Assembly: GCA_037178975.1 (NCBI GenBank)
Contig: JASJZH010000006.1
Span: 7,874,001-7,938,000 of the forward strand
From: Oscheius tipulae
Lineage: Eukaryota; Nematoda; Chromadorea; Rhabditida; Rhabditidae
Reading direction: 5' to 3'
Length of the DNA: 64,000 nucleotides
The notes beneath the pieces are model-generated. The model was not told the DNA's origin. It did no database searches and worked only from the letters and a program-made list of their open reading frames with translations. Below are positions 34,530 through 47,326 of the stretch, piece after piece; within the stretch, counting starts at the first letter, position 1; each line of letters begins with the position of its first letter. A program made the position numbers and the translations under genes.

Positions 34530-36163
34530 CCCATGGGGACAGAGAATACAGCTGATCCGAAATGTTGTCTCAAAAACTGCACACCCCTCGCGGTCAGCGC
34601 ACAGATTATTCGTTGGTTGGCGTTTCTTGCTGCTGTTGAGAATCGATTAGATGGTGCGCCGCGGCTGCGCTGCGTCGGCCACACAGAGAGAGAGGTCGGT
34701 GCTACAACAAATAGCCTTTTGGTCGCCTGTACTCATCATTGTTGATCTGCTTTATTTGGAACTGGTGTAAGATCAAAGCTCAGTTTCATCACCGAGTCAC
34801 GTTGTCTGCCAGCTGAAAACGGTTTACTTCTGAAACTCTGAAATCTGAATATGGTTACTTTCCTCTATAAAGACCAGAAAAACTTCCAATTTTAAATCAC
34901 AGCATTTATTTTCATTTCATTGAAAAGCGTACTTCCTCATTGAAAGATTCTTTTTATCAGACCGCATGCGTTTTGACACGCCTGTAGGAAAGTGCGCCGC
35001 CGTTCTGGCCAAATACCTTGTGGTCAGTTAAGATGGTCTAAAACACGATTGCTGACGTGATACTGTTTGTTCTTTGAGAGAATTTGTGATTATTCGTAAC
35101 TTTGATTGGAATAGTTTCCGAAACATGAAATTCTGTTGAGGAAATAAATGTTGGCACAAGTCAGTGGATCTGAAATAAACCGAATGGCATGGAACGATGA
35201 CAGTGAACAGAAAAATTGAAGAAGAAAATGACAGAAGAAAGCTATGAAAATAGATAATAGACAGGTTCATAACATTTTCAGGCTATATTCGTCAGATCGG
35301 CTACGTCTTCACTAAACGTCAAAAGATTAACTTTATAACGAAAGAGTCTTTGTTATCGAACTTTCCAAACAGAGTTTCTGTGCTTTAATTTCTCCTAGCC
35401 TATCTTCAATACATACAAATACTCAGTCGTCACAAACAAGGCGTCTTCTTTAAGATTTTGTGTTCTCTCTTTTGTTCCCGTTCGTGAGGCGACTTGCCTA
35501 CTCACACCTGCAGGACTCTTCTTGTTCCGATTTTTTACCGCTGTCTGCAAAAACCGTCCCACTCCGTCTTCCTATTTACACGAACGGTTCAAAGTTCGTG
35601 TTTTCGAAATGTCGGCAAATGGGCACTTCTTCTAATAGTGACACCTCGAGCGGTTGTTTTGTTGTCTTTTCTAGCAGGACACTCCTTGATAACAAGGTTA
35701 TCCTAGTTTGTTTGCTACGGCAGACTTTGAACTAAGGTCACGGCCTGGGCATTACTCATCACCATGACAAACCGCTGGAAATCAAGCAACCTCGAGATTT
35801 AGTCTTTGAAATCCTCCGTCTAGTATCACCTTTTCTTTTTAGCAAGTTGCAACAAGATAATGCGTTTCTTCCCCTCAAGCTCCTCCGGAGACTGCGCACT
35901 TGAATATTCAAAGAACCATCCACAACGGCTCAGAAATGTGTTTTTCAATCCTAGAACATAATGCTGTGCTTCAACGGGTCGCCCACTTCCTCTCTTTGCT
36001 GATTTTTCCGAAAAGCAAGACGCTCCACAGAAATTCTATTAGTACTGAGAAAGACCGAGCCTGTGTTCCCCCGTTCCTCGATAGGATCCCGTAAGAAAAG
36101 AATGCATTTGGTATACTTCCCCACAATTCTTATCCTTCTCTCATTCTTTCATAAGAACTCTAG
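34530..36163. promoter_or_regulatory. Shared upstream region of two divergent genes
   Basis: The QSER1-like gene (-) and the GSK3-like gene (+) diverge across this 1.6 kb. No exon recognised. Promoter content is inferred from layout. Confidence 0.35.
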
Positions 36164-39100
36164 ATGTCTTGTCCGAACAACATGGACAAGACTCTTTTTA
36201 CCAGTCTCGACGACGGATTCGATCTTCCCTACCTGAAGCATGTGGAGACTATGCAGGCCAACATGTGTACTTCTCGGAACTTACGCATGGTTCAACCGCC
36301 AGAGGAGCTTAAGAACGACGATGTGAGTTCAAGTTTTTTTGTTTGAGATGTTCTTGTGCTGACAACTTTGGCATTGTCTTGCAAACGTTCTGGAAATTGA
36401 AATATACCCAGCCTAACTGAATTAGATGCACAATATAAATGAGCAACCGGGGTTCAGAAAACCGGACTTTCCAGAGAATACTGTACCGTCCATCTTAACA
36501 CGAGTCATAGACAAAACGTTTGGTCAAAGCCAAGGTTAGACAGATTGTTATCCATAAACAATTTACTTTTAGAATTGGTACGCAAGTAGAACCGTTACTA
36601 GGGCCCAGCCTCTCATTTTCTATCTGTTGTCCTGTTACTAGGAACACTGGTTCATGAGCCTAAGCGCCGAATTTCTTTATTTGTTACAATTGATGGGTAT
36701 TCTTGACAAAACAGGTTAATTCATGCTAATTATACATGCTTTAAAGCTTATAAAGTTTTCAGTCTGCTCAAAATTGCTTTATGTGAGAAACTTCACTTTT
36801 TGTAGCCATGTTTGTAGAGACTCATTTTCTCTCTGGCCGACACTAGGAAACGTCATTCTCACATAGGCCACATTCACTTAATGAAGTTATAAGGGAGGAG
36901 AATCGTCTCCTTTTACTCTGTTCATGCTTGTGTTTTGCCGGGCAGAAAATCTCTAAATAGCCGTCCTTTTTCTGCTAATCTGGCTTGAATCCATCCCTAA
37001 TTAGGATCTCACCTCTGCTGAAAAGAAAACACTTCCACACGACTCTTCTGCTAGCCGGTGAAGATGCTCTTTTTGCAGGTGTCACAACCGCCTCATATTC
37101 TATTATTGTGCTCTCTGACTCCTAGACTACGCAAACGCTGAGTGAGAAAGCGAGCAGAAGTCATCCAACCAGATTTTATCGGCCCGTTGTTATTCATCGT
37201 TCTATTATAGCCAAGGCGATAGCTAACATTGACGCGACAAAAATTGCGGGTGGTCTTGAACCAGAGCTCAGCGTAACAAAATGCCTCACCTCTCAGGTTG
37301 CACACTTTCACAAAACATTCGCTTCCTCTTTTTTTCAATTCTTCGGCATTCTCCTTCTTCTTTAGCAAAGGAAAAAGTTCGTTTTTAATCGTGGACAAAA
37401 TTGGATTCTCTCACGTCGCGGGTCCAATTCGATGAATGAGCCAACGAGTTCCGCTCAGGTAATGATTTATACGTCTTCGAATAGTTTTTATCGGGCAAAC
37501 CATCTGTCGGCTCCCCTTCTATCACCACAGTCACACTTCAAGCTTATCCTCACGTCGTCGCCTTTTCCAATACGGCCTAGAGAGACAGAGAGACGTAATC
37601 GCAGGGTACCTCCACTCATAAACGATATCTGGCTGCTAGGTTACCATATTGAAAACCGCATTCAACTACCCGAATTCGTATACATTGATAAGGGAGAAAA
37701 AAGGTCAACAAGATGCCCGATTTGAGGAATCTGCTCTCACGTAGTCTCTCGTCATTAGTCGTAAGTTTCATTGAATCTTCATGTCAAAACACAAACGTCT
37801 CTAGAGATCCTTTTGGGGGCATTTCAACAAATTTTTCTTCCTAAATGATGCGCAATTGTTGCGTGAAAGGGCGCTTTGATCCGCAAAACATCCGGCTCGC
37901 TTTTTCCGTCTGAATTGTGGCTCATCCTATCTAAAATTAGCATCATTTCTAGCGCCAAGGCTCTAACTTTGAGACCAAAACACACGCTTTCTTTTGCGTG
38001 TTTTTGAACACTACAGTGCTCTATAAGAGAATTTTGTCCAATGTTGTGAGTATGTGCCTCCCTCGCAGCTTCATCTTCGCTATGTCCCTGGGGTAGGGAA
38101 ACAAGCCCGTTCTCTCGGCCCCAAGTTTGCAGACTCACTAACCCTTTCCTCAGAAAATGTCCTCTGTCCGGCACCGTTCAAAGTCACAGCGAAGACAATT
38201 AGTAAACGCGCTTTTCTTATTAGTTTGTAATGACTTACATTTTCAGCCTATGGTGAATAGGCCAAATCGCATCGATGCCATCACAATTCAAGTTACTCAA
38301 GGATATGGTACGGGTAAGACCATGGAAGTTCGCTACTTTGACAGCAAGGTTTTCGTGTGTTATGTTTCTGTATTAGGTGTTTCAGATAATTGGTAACGGG
38401 TCCTTTGGCACAGTTTACATGGCCACCTTGTACGATACGAAGGAGACGGTTGCAATCAAAAAAGTCAAGCAGGATAAACGTTATAAGGTGGGCAGGTGCT
38501 TATGGTATATAAACTGTTTTTGAATGATATACACTTGTTTATCGTGCTGAAAGAATTATTGACATCAATTTCTTTTGGTTATCACTGGCCCGCTGGGAAT
38601 TTGCGCACGATTCCATGGCGTCTCAAACATTCGTCCAGAAATAAACATAAATGACTTTTAGAATCGTGAGCTTTCAATAATGAAGAAGTTGGAGCATCCG
38701 AATGTGGTCAGACTTATGTATTACTTTTACACAAACGATACGGTATGGGTAATTCCTGGACGAAAACGGAGCAATTATTTTAGAGTGGAGACTTCCTCAA
38801 CCTTATCCTTGAGTTCATGCCCAAAACTTTGTCCCAGATTAATAAGATGAGCAATCCGATCCCGGACTTCTATGTGAAGGTAAATGCGTTCGTTCCAGTG
38901 ATGAGTTCCCCCTAATCTCATTACAGCTGTACATGTTTCAATTGCTGCGCGGATTGTCCTTCATGCACTGCCAGCGCATTTGTCATCGCGACATCAAGCC
39001 GCAGAATCTGTTGGTCGATCCCGAGTACGGCGTCTTGAAGATTTGCGACTTTGGCTCGGCCAAAGAGCTCAGCGACTCAGAATCCAATGTGTCATACATC

Positions 39101-40216
39101 TGCTCCCGGTAATTAAGTAATCTTTAGTCGTTGACCAAGTGAGAACTATTCAGGTATTATCGTGCTCCTGAACTCGTCTACGGTGCAGAAAAATACACAA
39201 CTGCTGTTGATTTGTGGTCTGTGGGAACTGTGATGCTAGAGCTCTACACACACTCACCAGTTTTTCGTGGAGATTCACCGCAGAATCAGATCGGAGCTAT
39301 CATGAAGGTAACGATTAGGCAAGCAACCGGAATTCGATTCTTTAAAAACGAGCTTTCGACGAGCTACTTTATGAGCTCTATTTGTAAAACTTAGCTTGGA
39401 AACAACTGGTAGAGATGAGAAATGGACGTTACAAGTTCCCTTGATACATTCTTATCTGATTCCTTTGTATTCTTGAAGAATTTTTTCTCTGGCTCTGGTC
39501 ATATGAGATTTAAAATCAGTCTAAAAGCCAGCCAAGTTAACCCTTGCTTTTTAAAGTTCCCTTTCTTGAAGCATCAGACCCTTGCTTTTTCATGTTCTTT
39601 CCTACCTTAGTGCAATTGCATTAGAAATTGCAAAACATGTCAGAACGCGAGATCGGAAAAAATGTTGCATACTTGTATGAGCTGTCAGTCACGACGTATT
39701 GCAGTTTAACAACCACTGTTCAATGTTCGTTTCTTGCAGGTCCTTGGCACGCCAACAAAGGAGGAGTTGATTGCAATGAATCCGAACTTCAAAGACAAGG
39801 ACTATCCAAAGCACAAGGTCGGAAGTGGAATCACAAAACTGTTTGTGAACGATGATCCACCACTACATATGGTCGAACTAACGGCAGCAATTCTCAAATT
39901 TGATCCTAAGCAGAGAATTACTGCTATCGAGTCCCTCGCCCATCCTTATTTCCATCAGCTGCAAAAGCCGGATCTCGAGGTATTTTTGCGAATCTCAATT
40001 ACAAATCGCCTCTAAACTTAGTATTTGCCCAATGGAAATCTGATGCCGCGGATCTTCGACTGGTATGAGAAGGAATACAACATTCGTCCGGATCTTAACT
40101 GCAAGATCTTCCCCAAAGCTCCAGAAGTTCCAGAAACCCCGTACGAGAATGGAAATGAGAACGGAGCGGGCATGGTCTCTCGCGAACAGACTCTCAGCCC
40201 TCAGCAAAACCTGTAA
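36164..40216 (+). CDS. GSK3-family serine/threonine kinase (divergent, GSKL-like)
   Basis: Kinase exons run from 38247. Subdomains in order: glycine loop [19 protein letters not shown] lysine, QDKRYKNREL (GSK3 phosphate-pocket Arg in KNREL context), [10 protein letters not shown] catalytic loop, CDFGSAKEL, activation-loop tyrosine in VSYICSRYYRAPE, and [17 protein letters not shown]. Stop TAA 40214-40216. All priming-phosphate pocket and catalytic residues I can place are present, but the rest is more diverged than canonical GSK3. The N-terminus can start at 36164-36322 ([12 protein letters not shown]) or 37713-37760 (MPDLRNLL); both end in phase 0 and can splice to 38154-38201. From memory C. 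elegans gskl-1 (C44H4.6) is the likely counterpart; such paralogues are germline or sperm kinases. Confidence 0.88.
37713..37760 (+). other. Candidate alternative first exon of the GSK3-like gene
   Basis: ATG at 37713 starts a 16-codon frame ([16 protein letters not shown]) ending at a perfect GTAAGT donor at 37761. It is phase 0 and compatible with the exon at 38154. A downstream alternative start is inferred. Confidence 0.4.
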
Positions 40217-40370
40217 ATATACATTCCCCCACTCACAAGCCTTATCCTTTCTGCTAATGCTCCAACCCAATCGTACAATAGTATATCAGAATGATGTGCC
40301 AACTTGCTTCTGTACATTATGCAACGCGTTTGTTTGAGATGTTCTCGTCGTTGTGGATTGAGATTTGGGT

Positions 40371-40376
40371 AATAAA
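40371..40376 (+). terminator. AATAAA poly(A) signal of the GSK3-like gene
   Basis: AATAAA 155 nt after the stop codon. Confidence 0.5.
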
Positions 40377-41164
40377 CTTTGTTGTCATACAACTCCAGCA
40401 TCGAAAGTATGTAGTATGAAGAGTAGATAAAAACTCTGAAAATAGTTGTTAAGCTTCATTCATCCAGTCGTCATAGAATCCTGTGCAAAAGAGTGCGGTC
40501 GAAGCTGCTCTCTTTGTATATAACTCAGCATAAAAGCACAAAAGCTGCTACGTATTGTCTCTGTTGTTCTTACATGTCATGTGGAATTGTCAGCAGTTTA
40601 GCAGAAGTAACACGGCATAGGTGACAAAAATGTCAGACAATTTGTTACAGTAAGCAATTCAAAATCATAGATTCTTGTATATCTAGCGCTTAAATTCCGA
40701 AGAATGAAACTCAATAAACCAGTTTTGTTTACAGAAGTTAGTGTTGTATTGCCATTCAATACCAAACTTCCAAAGAACAAACTGCGTAAATGTCCAACTC
40801 GAATGTATTAAGTTGTTTGGTTTCGAGGTTATCAACACGTGCAAAACAAATATTTCTTACCAGTCTAACTTTAGTTGTAATCCTACAAGTAAAGTTTTTG
40901 ACAATGTGTAGCTACTACTCTCGTGTTGACAACCATCTTTCGGATTTCTGAGCTGTGCTGGTGATGGAATGGATCCCAGTAATTCCGCTTAAGGTTCAAA
41001 CTTCATTTTCCAAAATAAAATTAGGTTTACAAAAAAGTGATGCGTATATGTTTTAAATGATAACCAGGTGCAAAGGAGTATGACTCTGGTGCAACCCGCC
41101 TGGCCAAGGACAACCACAAAGTAAGAGTATACAATGTACAGACAGCCAAAACTCATAAAACTTC
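40377..41164. other. Convergent intergenic region
   Basis: It lies between the 3' ends of the GSK3-like gene (+) and the small membrane protein gene (-). I see no gene in it. Confidence 0.4.
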
Positions 41165-41595
41165 TCAGGCTGCCGCCCACAAGCCTCCCGAGAATCCTGC
41201 TCCCCATTGTCGACGATCAGACGGCTCTTTTCTAGGAGCTGAACTTGACGAGGTTGGCTTGAATCTGAAATGATTCTAAATCAAAATACGTCCAGACGGG
41301 AATTGAGATTAGATTGATGCCGCTTCGAGGCATCTGATTCAATTTTTGTTCCTCATCCCTCACCTTAGTGGAGTCGTTCTTTTTGTGATGCAGTTCCCCA
41401 GCAGAAAGGCTATAGCCGTAAGAAGGACGCAGATGATGACCACATAGATGGCCCAATTCGGCCAATGCTCTTTCGCATCCATAATCTGTAAATAGATAGT
41501 ATCTTGACCACAATTTCCTTAATTACCGGAATATGATGTTCATTTTCCTGTGGGTAGATGGCAGGGGGTAAACGCGACGGAGCGCGTTCGCTCAT
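41165..41595 (-). CDS. Small single-pass membrane protein
   Basis: Three exons, ATG at 41593-41595. The N-terminus is polar and Pro-rich (MSERAPSRLPPAIYPQENEH), the second exon carries a transmembrane helix (WAIYVVIICVLLTAIAFLLG), and the C-terminus is Ser-rich and ends GFSGGLWAAA at TGA 41165-41167. About 90 residues. No signal peptide; likely a type III or tail-region membrane protein. I recognise no family. It sits convergent with the GSK3-like gene. Confidence 0.65.
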
Positions 41596-43901
41596 TTTCA
41601 GTCAGAAGTGTTTGGGCTATTATGTTGGAAGTAAATTGACCAATAGACGTCTGAAATTATATTTTTCATTTGAACAGACATGAAGATGACAGAAAACAAG
41701 CATGGAAACGTTGTGAGAGTGTGCAAATTCAAGCAGCTAAGGAGCAGACGGATCAAATATCCCGGTCCAGATTGTGTTTCCCACTCAATTCTTAAGACGA
41801 GTCCTTATGGGGGCAGTCTCCACACATTCTGACGGATTTCAAATGTATGCAGATATTTTCATTGAACAGAAAATTAAATGGACTTTTTGATGTATGCGCG
41901 TATATAGTAGGAGCGTAAATTTAGTTCATTTTATTTTACATTTCCTTCTCTCAAAAAGAGACAGAGCAGCAATCAAATGTCATGTATTTTCTAATTATAC
42001 ACTATCCTAATTATAAGAAGAGAGCCCTGCAGAGTTAAACGTCAAGCAGAGAAAGTCAGGCCATAGCGTGCGATTTTGGCTAGCCAATTCAGGAGAAACA
42101 ATAAAAAATTTAAAGGAGTCTCGCAGCCTCCTCAAAATTAAGGAGACTGTCGCGGTAGACAAGCTATAACGTCTTGTCTCTCAAACAGTGGATAGCTCCT
42201 GAACGACGGCAACAAAACGGAGAAAATATTAATGGAAAGAAGGCAAAAGAGCACAAGGAAACGTGCCCACTGCCGGCGGTTGTAGAGGAATGAAATGTGG
42301 GGGTGACATTAAGATTACCGAGAGCCGACGTCGTTGTCACGGACGAACGCAGTCAGGAAGTTGGCCCCGAGTAAGGGATTCTATTAGGTTACGCCTCTTT
42401 CGTCCTGCATGAGGGGACAATTCTTCAAGACAAAAACTCGTAGAGAAAACTTCATTACTTGAGAGAACGAATCTTTTGGACCAAAATGTGAAAGTGGCAC
42501 TTTGTAAAGTTAAGGAAGAGTAAATACAGAATGATGCACTGACAGGATCAGCTTTCATGGAGGCGTCCACTACGAAATAGATATCTTAGGATAAAAGTCA
42601 GTTTCCGGTCTCTTCCATCCGGAGACGGGCAATCTCGCTGCTAAAAATGTGATTGCAAATGCTGGAGCATAAGGTCAATTAAACAACAATTTACATTGGT
42701 CAATCCTGGTTGCATTTCGCTCTTCTAACGAGCAATTGTTGAGCAAAAAACAATTGTGTGCTGTAATGGGACCCAGGGGTCACAAGAATGTTTCATGGGT
42801 GTAAAAGGTGATCAAAGCTTATACGTAAAAAGAGAAGAATCCCCTCTTTTCTCAGTAATCTCACGAAAGAGCGCTGATCGCTCTCACATGTGTGTATGTG
42901 TGCCGGTTTGGAAATGAATAAAACAGCGTGTCGTTCATAGCCGCCGCAATGACAGCCCCTGGAGCTCCACGATGCATCCTGAAGTGCGTTACAAAATATA
43001 TTGAGGCGCATCTATGCCATGCGTCACGTGAAGAAACTAATAAAGAGGAATTATGAGGAATAGAATTGCGCATATCGCAGCATATGCTGCTCGAAAGATC
43101 AAAATACTATCTAGAAATGAATGGAATCTTACTGAAGTAATGATGGAAGCCTAATGTTGTAGACTCTCGGTGAAAAACAAAAGCAGAACTAAATGAACGA
43201 GCACTTTACGAAACGAATCTGACAGCCTGCAAAACATGGATAGTAAGGTCTTGCAAACTTTATACAATCACTTCTGTTCCATTTTTCAACAAAGTTCTTT
43301 CACTGGAAATCTGCAGCAGTTTAGAGCATCAAATAAATCAAACTTTTCGCGAGGGTAAAAGAGACCTTAGCGTAGTTTTGCCCAAAAACGCGAGCAAACT
43401 CAAGTGAAAAGACATGGCATATGAGTCACGAAAAGTGAGGTTGAGAAAGATATAATATAAGGAGGAGAGTATGAAGAGACGTAGCAAATGTGGTAGAACG
43501 CCAAAGAAGGCTAATAAGTGAGATCAGGTAGTTTTGATACAATTCACCGAGAAACCCACTGTTGAAGGGGGAGCTAGAAAAGAACAAAGTGTAGCTTAAC
43601 GTTGATACCTCATTGCATGCAAAAAGAGAGAGGATGGCCGTTGTAAGCAAAGCAGTTAATATTTTGACCCTGCCCTTAATGTTTGGCTGGAGGCAATCGG
43701 AACTGAATACGATGGCTCTTGACATTGTGGGATGGGACTAACTGGTTAAAAAGCTGCTAACTGGCCCCCAAACGACACTAACTGCAGAGAGAAAGGGAAA
43801 ATGAGTTCGAAGCGCAGTTTGTTGCGTTTGTTTGATTGGAGAACAGCATTCAGCAAACAGCAAAAGGCTTGAAGACTTCGCGTTCAATTTCAAAAAGGAC
43901 A
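41596..43901. other. Intergenic, no gene seen
   Basis: AT-rich. Open frames on the minus strand (43426-43923) are hydrophobic and have no exon logic. Confidence 0.35.
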
Positions 43902-45184
43902 ATGGCCAGCCGAGACTCATCACCGCGAGCCCTCAAGAAAAGTGGTTTTTGTGGCAGTAGGTGAAGACAGCCGGAGACAAGTGCACATGACTGACGAGTT
44001 ATGAAAATGATTGAAGGCACTAACCTCAGTAGTCAACTGGACAGACCCACATAACTTCCTGCTTGCCAAACAACAGTTGTCGTTTACAGATTAATGTCTA
44101 ACGAAAACATGTGTGGTCGAAATAACTTCAGGACAGCACGAGAACTCTCCTGCAGCCGCTCACGAGGAAACCTGGTTAAAATACACGAAGAAGAGATAAA
44201 CATAATTTTGGGTCACTGCTCATGCAGGCTTCGGGTTTCCATCATCCACGTGGACGTTATGACATCTTTATGGGTTTGGAACAACGGCTGACGATTATGC
44301 GACTAAGTATGTTCTAGTATTACTCAAGCATTCCTATTCATTATGCTTAAAGTCTGTACCACCTATGTTTCAATGAAGAATTCGTACCCCAGACATTTTA
44401 AATCGGCTATCATCAGTTAGGGTACCCCGTCCCATTGGTTACTAACCATGATGTTCGCGAATGATTTTGAAAAATGGTTTTCTAACTATTTTCAGTTCAG
44501 AACAGCTCGATTGAATATAGTCGTATTCATTCCAGAATTGACAAGATTTTCTTTGACTCTGCCATCGACAAAATCAATCTACCGTCTATAAAGCAATGAG
44601 AGAGAAAATAGGGTGTTGACCAGGTTTGTATAACTTAATAGTTTCCTATATACGATACAATCAGAAAGCAGTTTCCAAGATCAAAGCCTCTCCCATATGG
44701 CGAGTAACCCGCTTTATATACTTCAATCAAAAAGAGTGCTATTTGTTTTGGCATGAACTTCAAAAGTGATAACGAAAAGTTACTATTCGAGATCTATTCC
44801 CCGCGTTAACTGTATATTGTCAAGTAGATGCAAAAGCTTTTGCAGATTTTTATCTTCTTCGTTCTAAAAAGAGAACGCCGTAACACATGGAAAAACTTTA
44901 GCAGCTTTAATCGAACTAAACTAGGAGAATGATGTTCGTTTGATGCGGTCGAAATCCAACAATCTGATTTTAATGGACCCCAGACCAAAACCGAAAGCCC
45001 TGCCCACAATCAAAAATGCATTGTGAAGTTGATTTCTTCGAAAAGGGATCAAGAACCAGAAAAGAAGGCTGACACTGTTGGTGTGCGTGACATATACCCA
45101 ATTGGGCTTCCCATAGACCCAGACAAATTGAAGCAGCTGAATTTTAATTGTTCTGCCTCCAAAAAAGCGGATGTTCTGAATTAG
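43902..45184 (+). CDS. Unrecognised multi-exon gene
   Basis: ATG at 43902 (MASRDSSPRALKKSGFCGS) joins in phase to an exon from 44092 (MSNENMCGRNNFRTARELSC), then after GTTAAA...TGCAG to GFHHPRGRYDIFMGLEQRLT. Further exon-like pieces are near 44498-44590, 44681-44770 (PIWRVTRFIYFNQKECYLFW) and a terminal exon from about 44984 with VGVRDIYPIGLPIDPDKLKQ ending at TAG 45182-45184. Several have no internal ATG. The early joins keep phase; later ones are not fully resolved. It is convergent with TAB1 (stop at 45328). I do not recognise the family; it is charged and has no signal peptide, so intracellular is likely. Confidence 0.4.
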
Positions 45185-45327
45185 GCACATGGCCGGACAC
45201 GTGGAAACTTCATTGCTTTCATACATCACATAGGTTAGTTAACAATTGCGATTATAAGTGAAACCGTAAAAGACAGAACAGTTTTGGCAAAAGTACCTGT
45301 TTTCGGGGGCAGTTAGCTTCAAAAGTT

Positions 45328-47326
45328 TCAACTAGACATGGTGGGCGATGAATTTGTTGGCATGGCTAGGTATTTTTCCAGTTCTTTGGCAACTTGGACA
45401 GCTCGATCGGGTGACAAATCCACATAGGGCAAATAGGTTTCAGGCTCCACGATCCCAACCGTTGAATTGACAGACGAATCGATGGTGCTGATTATGGAAA
45501 TGGCATCTTGCAATTTGACATAGATGAGTGTCATTTCCTCTCGATGGTTGCTAAAGTGCGTCTCGGGGCTCTCCTTCACACGCTGGAAAAAAACAGATGA
45601 TGGCGCTTTACACGTGTTGATAAACATCCCTATTGTGCGCCCGTTTTTAATTGGATAAAAGGGCATCTTTTTTCTCCATTTACATCACACTTTCGTCTCC
45701 CAAATAGAGAGAAATATCATTGACTCACTCTGTCATACGCATCCTTGTGCTTCATCCCGACTTTGAAAACCAGGTTTGACGCTGTACCTTCCCTTGTTGT
45801 TTGTACTTGGAAGAGATCGTTCAACTCTCTAAAACAAGGGTTTGTCACTATTTGTATTAACTCTTACGTTTGCACATCATCGACCTCACAGTCTTTCACA
45901 TTTTGAATCATTCCTCCCGAGACTAGCAGCAAGTGCCTCCAATCATGCTGAATCTGTAAACAATTGGGTGGTTTACTGTTTCGTTTTGCCGTTCTGCTAT
46001 TTCAATAGTTTCTTTCCTAAATTTTTACCGATTTCGTTATCAAAAACCAAATCGATGCAAAACGGTACTAAAGGTTCTTAAAACTGGGCTGTATCTGTTG
46101 TTAGAGTAGAATGAAATGGCACATTAGACGCTCCCACAATACTATGAACTTGGTGTCATTCTTGGAGATAGGTGGCAGCTATTGTATTATAAGTAAATAA
46201 GCAAAGTATTCGAGGAGCTATGACTCACACAAGTGCTTTTCCGATTACCTCAAATTTTTGATGAGTATGGTTCGCGTTTTTATCTGTTCCAATAGCTAGG
46301 TTTTGTACTTTTGGCCTGTTTAAAAACAATTCTTTCAAAAACTTACTTTCACTTGAAAGACTTCCGGCTCGCTAATGACTGGTGGTGATTTCGCTTGCTT
46401 GAATTCAGGTTCTTGCTCGTACAGATCCATACTTCTATACCCATCTCCGATGGCTCGCGTTGGTGTAGTTACATCCTTAAACAAATTTGTGGTATTTCCA
46501 AAGTTTCGTTGACATACGTTGGGATTAACTCCGATGCTTAGTAACCTCTGGATCTCTTCCGGGTTTTCATTGTCATGGACCTGATCCGTTAGCCGCATCG
46601 CGTGAGTTTCGTTCAAAACTAGGGGTCTACAATGGGGATAGATTTGAAAAGCTAGGCGATGACTCACACTGATGTCCCGCAATTCAACACATAAAGATCG
46701 TCATCTATCCTCAGCACTACCAAAGCTGTACAGCCGGCCTTTACCTGCAAAAGCCTTTTTATAATAACTTAAGTGTGTCCACCTTATTTTTAAGTTCATT
46801 TATCTTGTCTCTATCTGTCGGTGTGTCCGGCAGCTCCATGATGAAAATTTCGGACAGAATTTCGTTGAGCTCATTCTTGTATCGGAGACTAACATTGAGG
46901 AATTTCTCTCTCAGCTGGTCCGCAATCTATTGAATGCAATAAAAAAGTAAACGAGCATCTTTACCTGGTCCGGGTCCATGTTTCTTGTAATAGGTTGCTC
47001 TGTGAAAACCTCATATGACATCCGGTTCATGACAAAGTTGGCCACATTTCCGCCGTTGTTGTATCCACAGAAGACTCCGTACATTTCGATGTCATTTTGC
47101 CTAGAACATTAGATAATAACAGGAAAGCTACAAAGTCTTACGAAATAGCACATGATGCATCTTGAACCATAACGTCGGGAGTGAACTGATGTCTATGGGA
47201 GGGGTGGTATCTGCCTGGCTGTTGCGTAGCGATAGCTAAAGCTCCATTTTTAATGAAAAAGTGTTGTAAGGTACCTGCCAGGTCCGAAGCCTTGTAATAA
47301 TCCACATATTGAACGTCCTCGTTCAT
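45328..47326 (-). CDS. tap-1: TAB1 / TAP-1, PP2C-fold pseudophosphatase, TAK1 partner
   Basis: ATG at 47324-47326 (MNEDVQYVDYYKASDLA). The protein follows the TAB1 PP2C fold: IEMYGVFCGYNNGGNVANFV, RYKNELNEILSEIF, LYVLNCGTSVPLVLNE, RAIGDGYRSMDLYEQEPEFK, SPPVISEPEVFQVKV, and terminal RVKESPETHFSNHREEMTLI. Where active PP2C has DGH the sequence reads YNN, so the metal-binding Asp is missing, as in TAB1. The C-terminus has YLPYVDLSPDR, resembling the TAK1-binding PYVDFA segment of human TAB1. Known role: TAB1 activates TAK1 kinase; in C. elegans TAP-1 works with MOM-4 in Wnt/MAPK polarity signalling. Stop at 45328-45330. Confidence 0.88.

Noticed and set aside
44142-44290. Fragment resembling a C-type lectin (RGNLVKIHEEE, WVWNNG)
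   Set aside because: The two lectin-like pieces need a frameshift and lack the surrounding cysteines; a splice-consistent alternative reading is available.
44921-45229. 102-residue minus-strand open frame
   Set aside because: Hydrophobic and without family features; the opposite plus-strand frame is more protein-like and ends at a natural stop before the convergent TAB1 gene.
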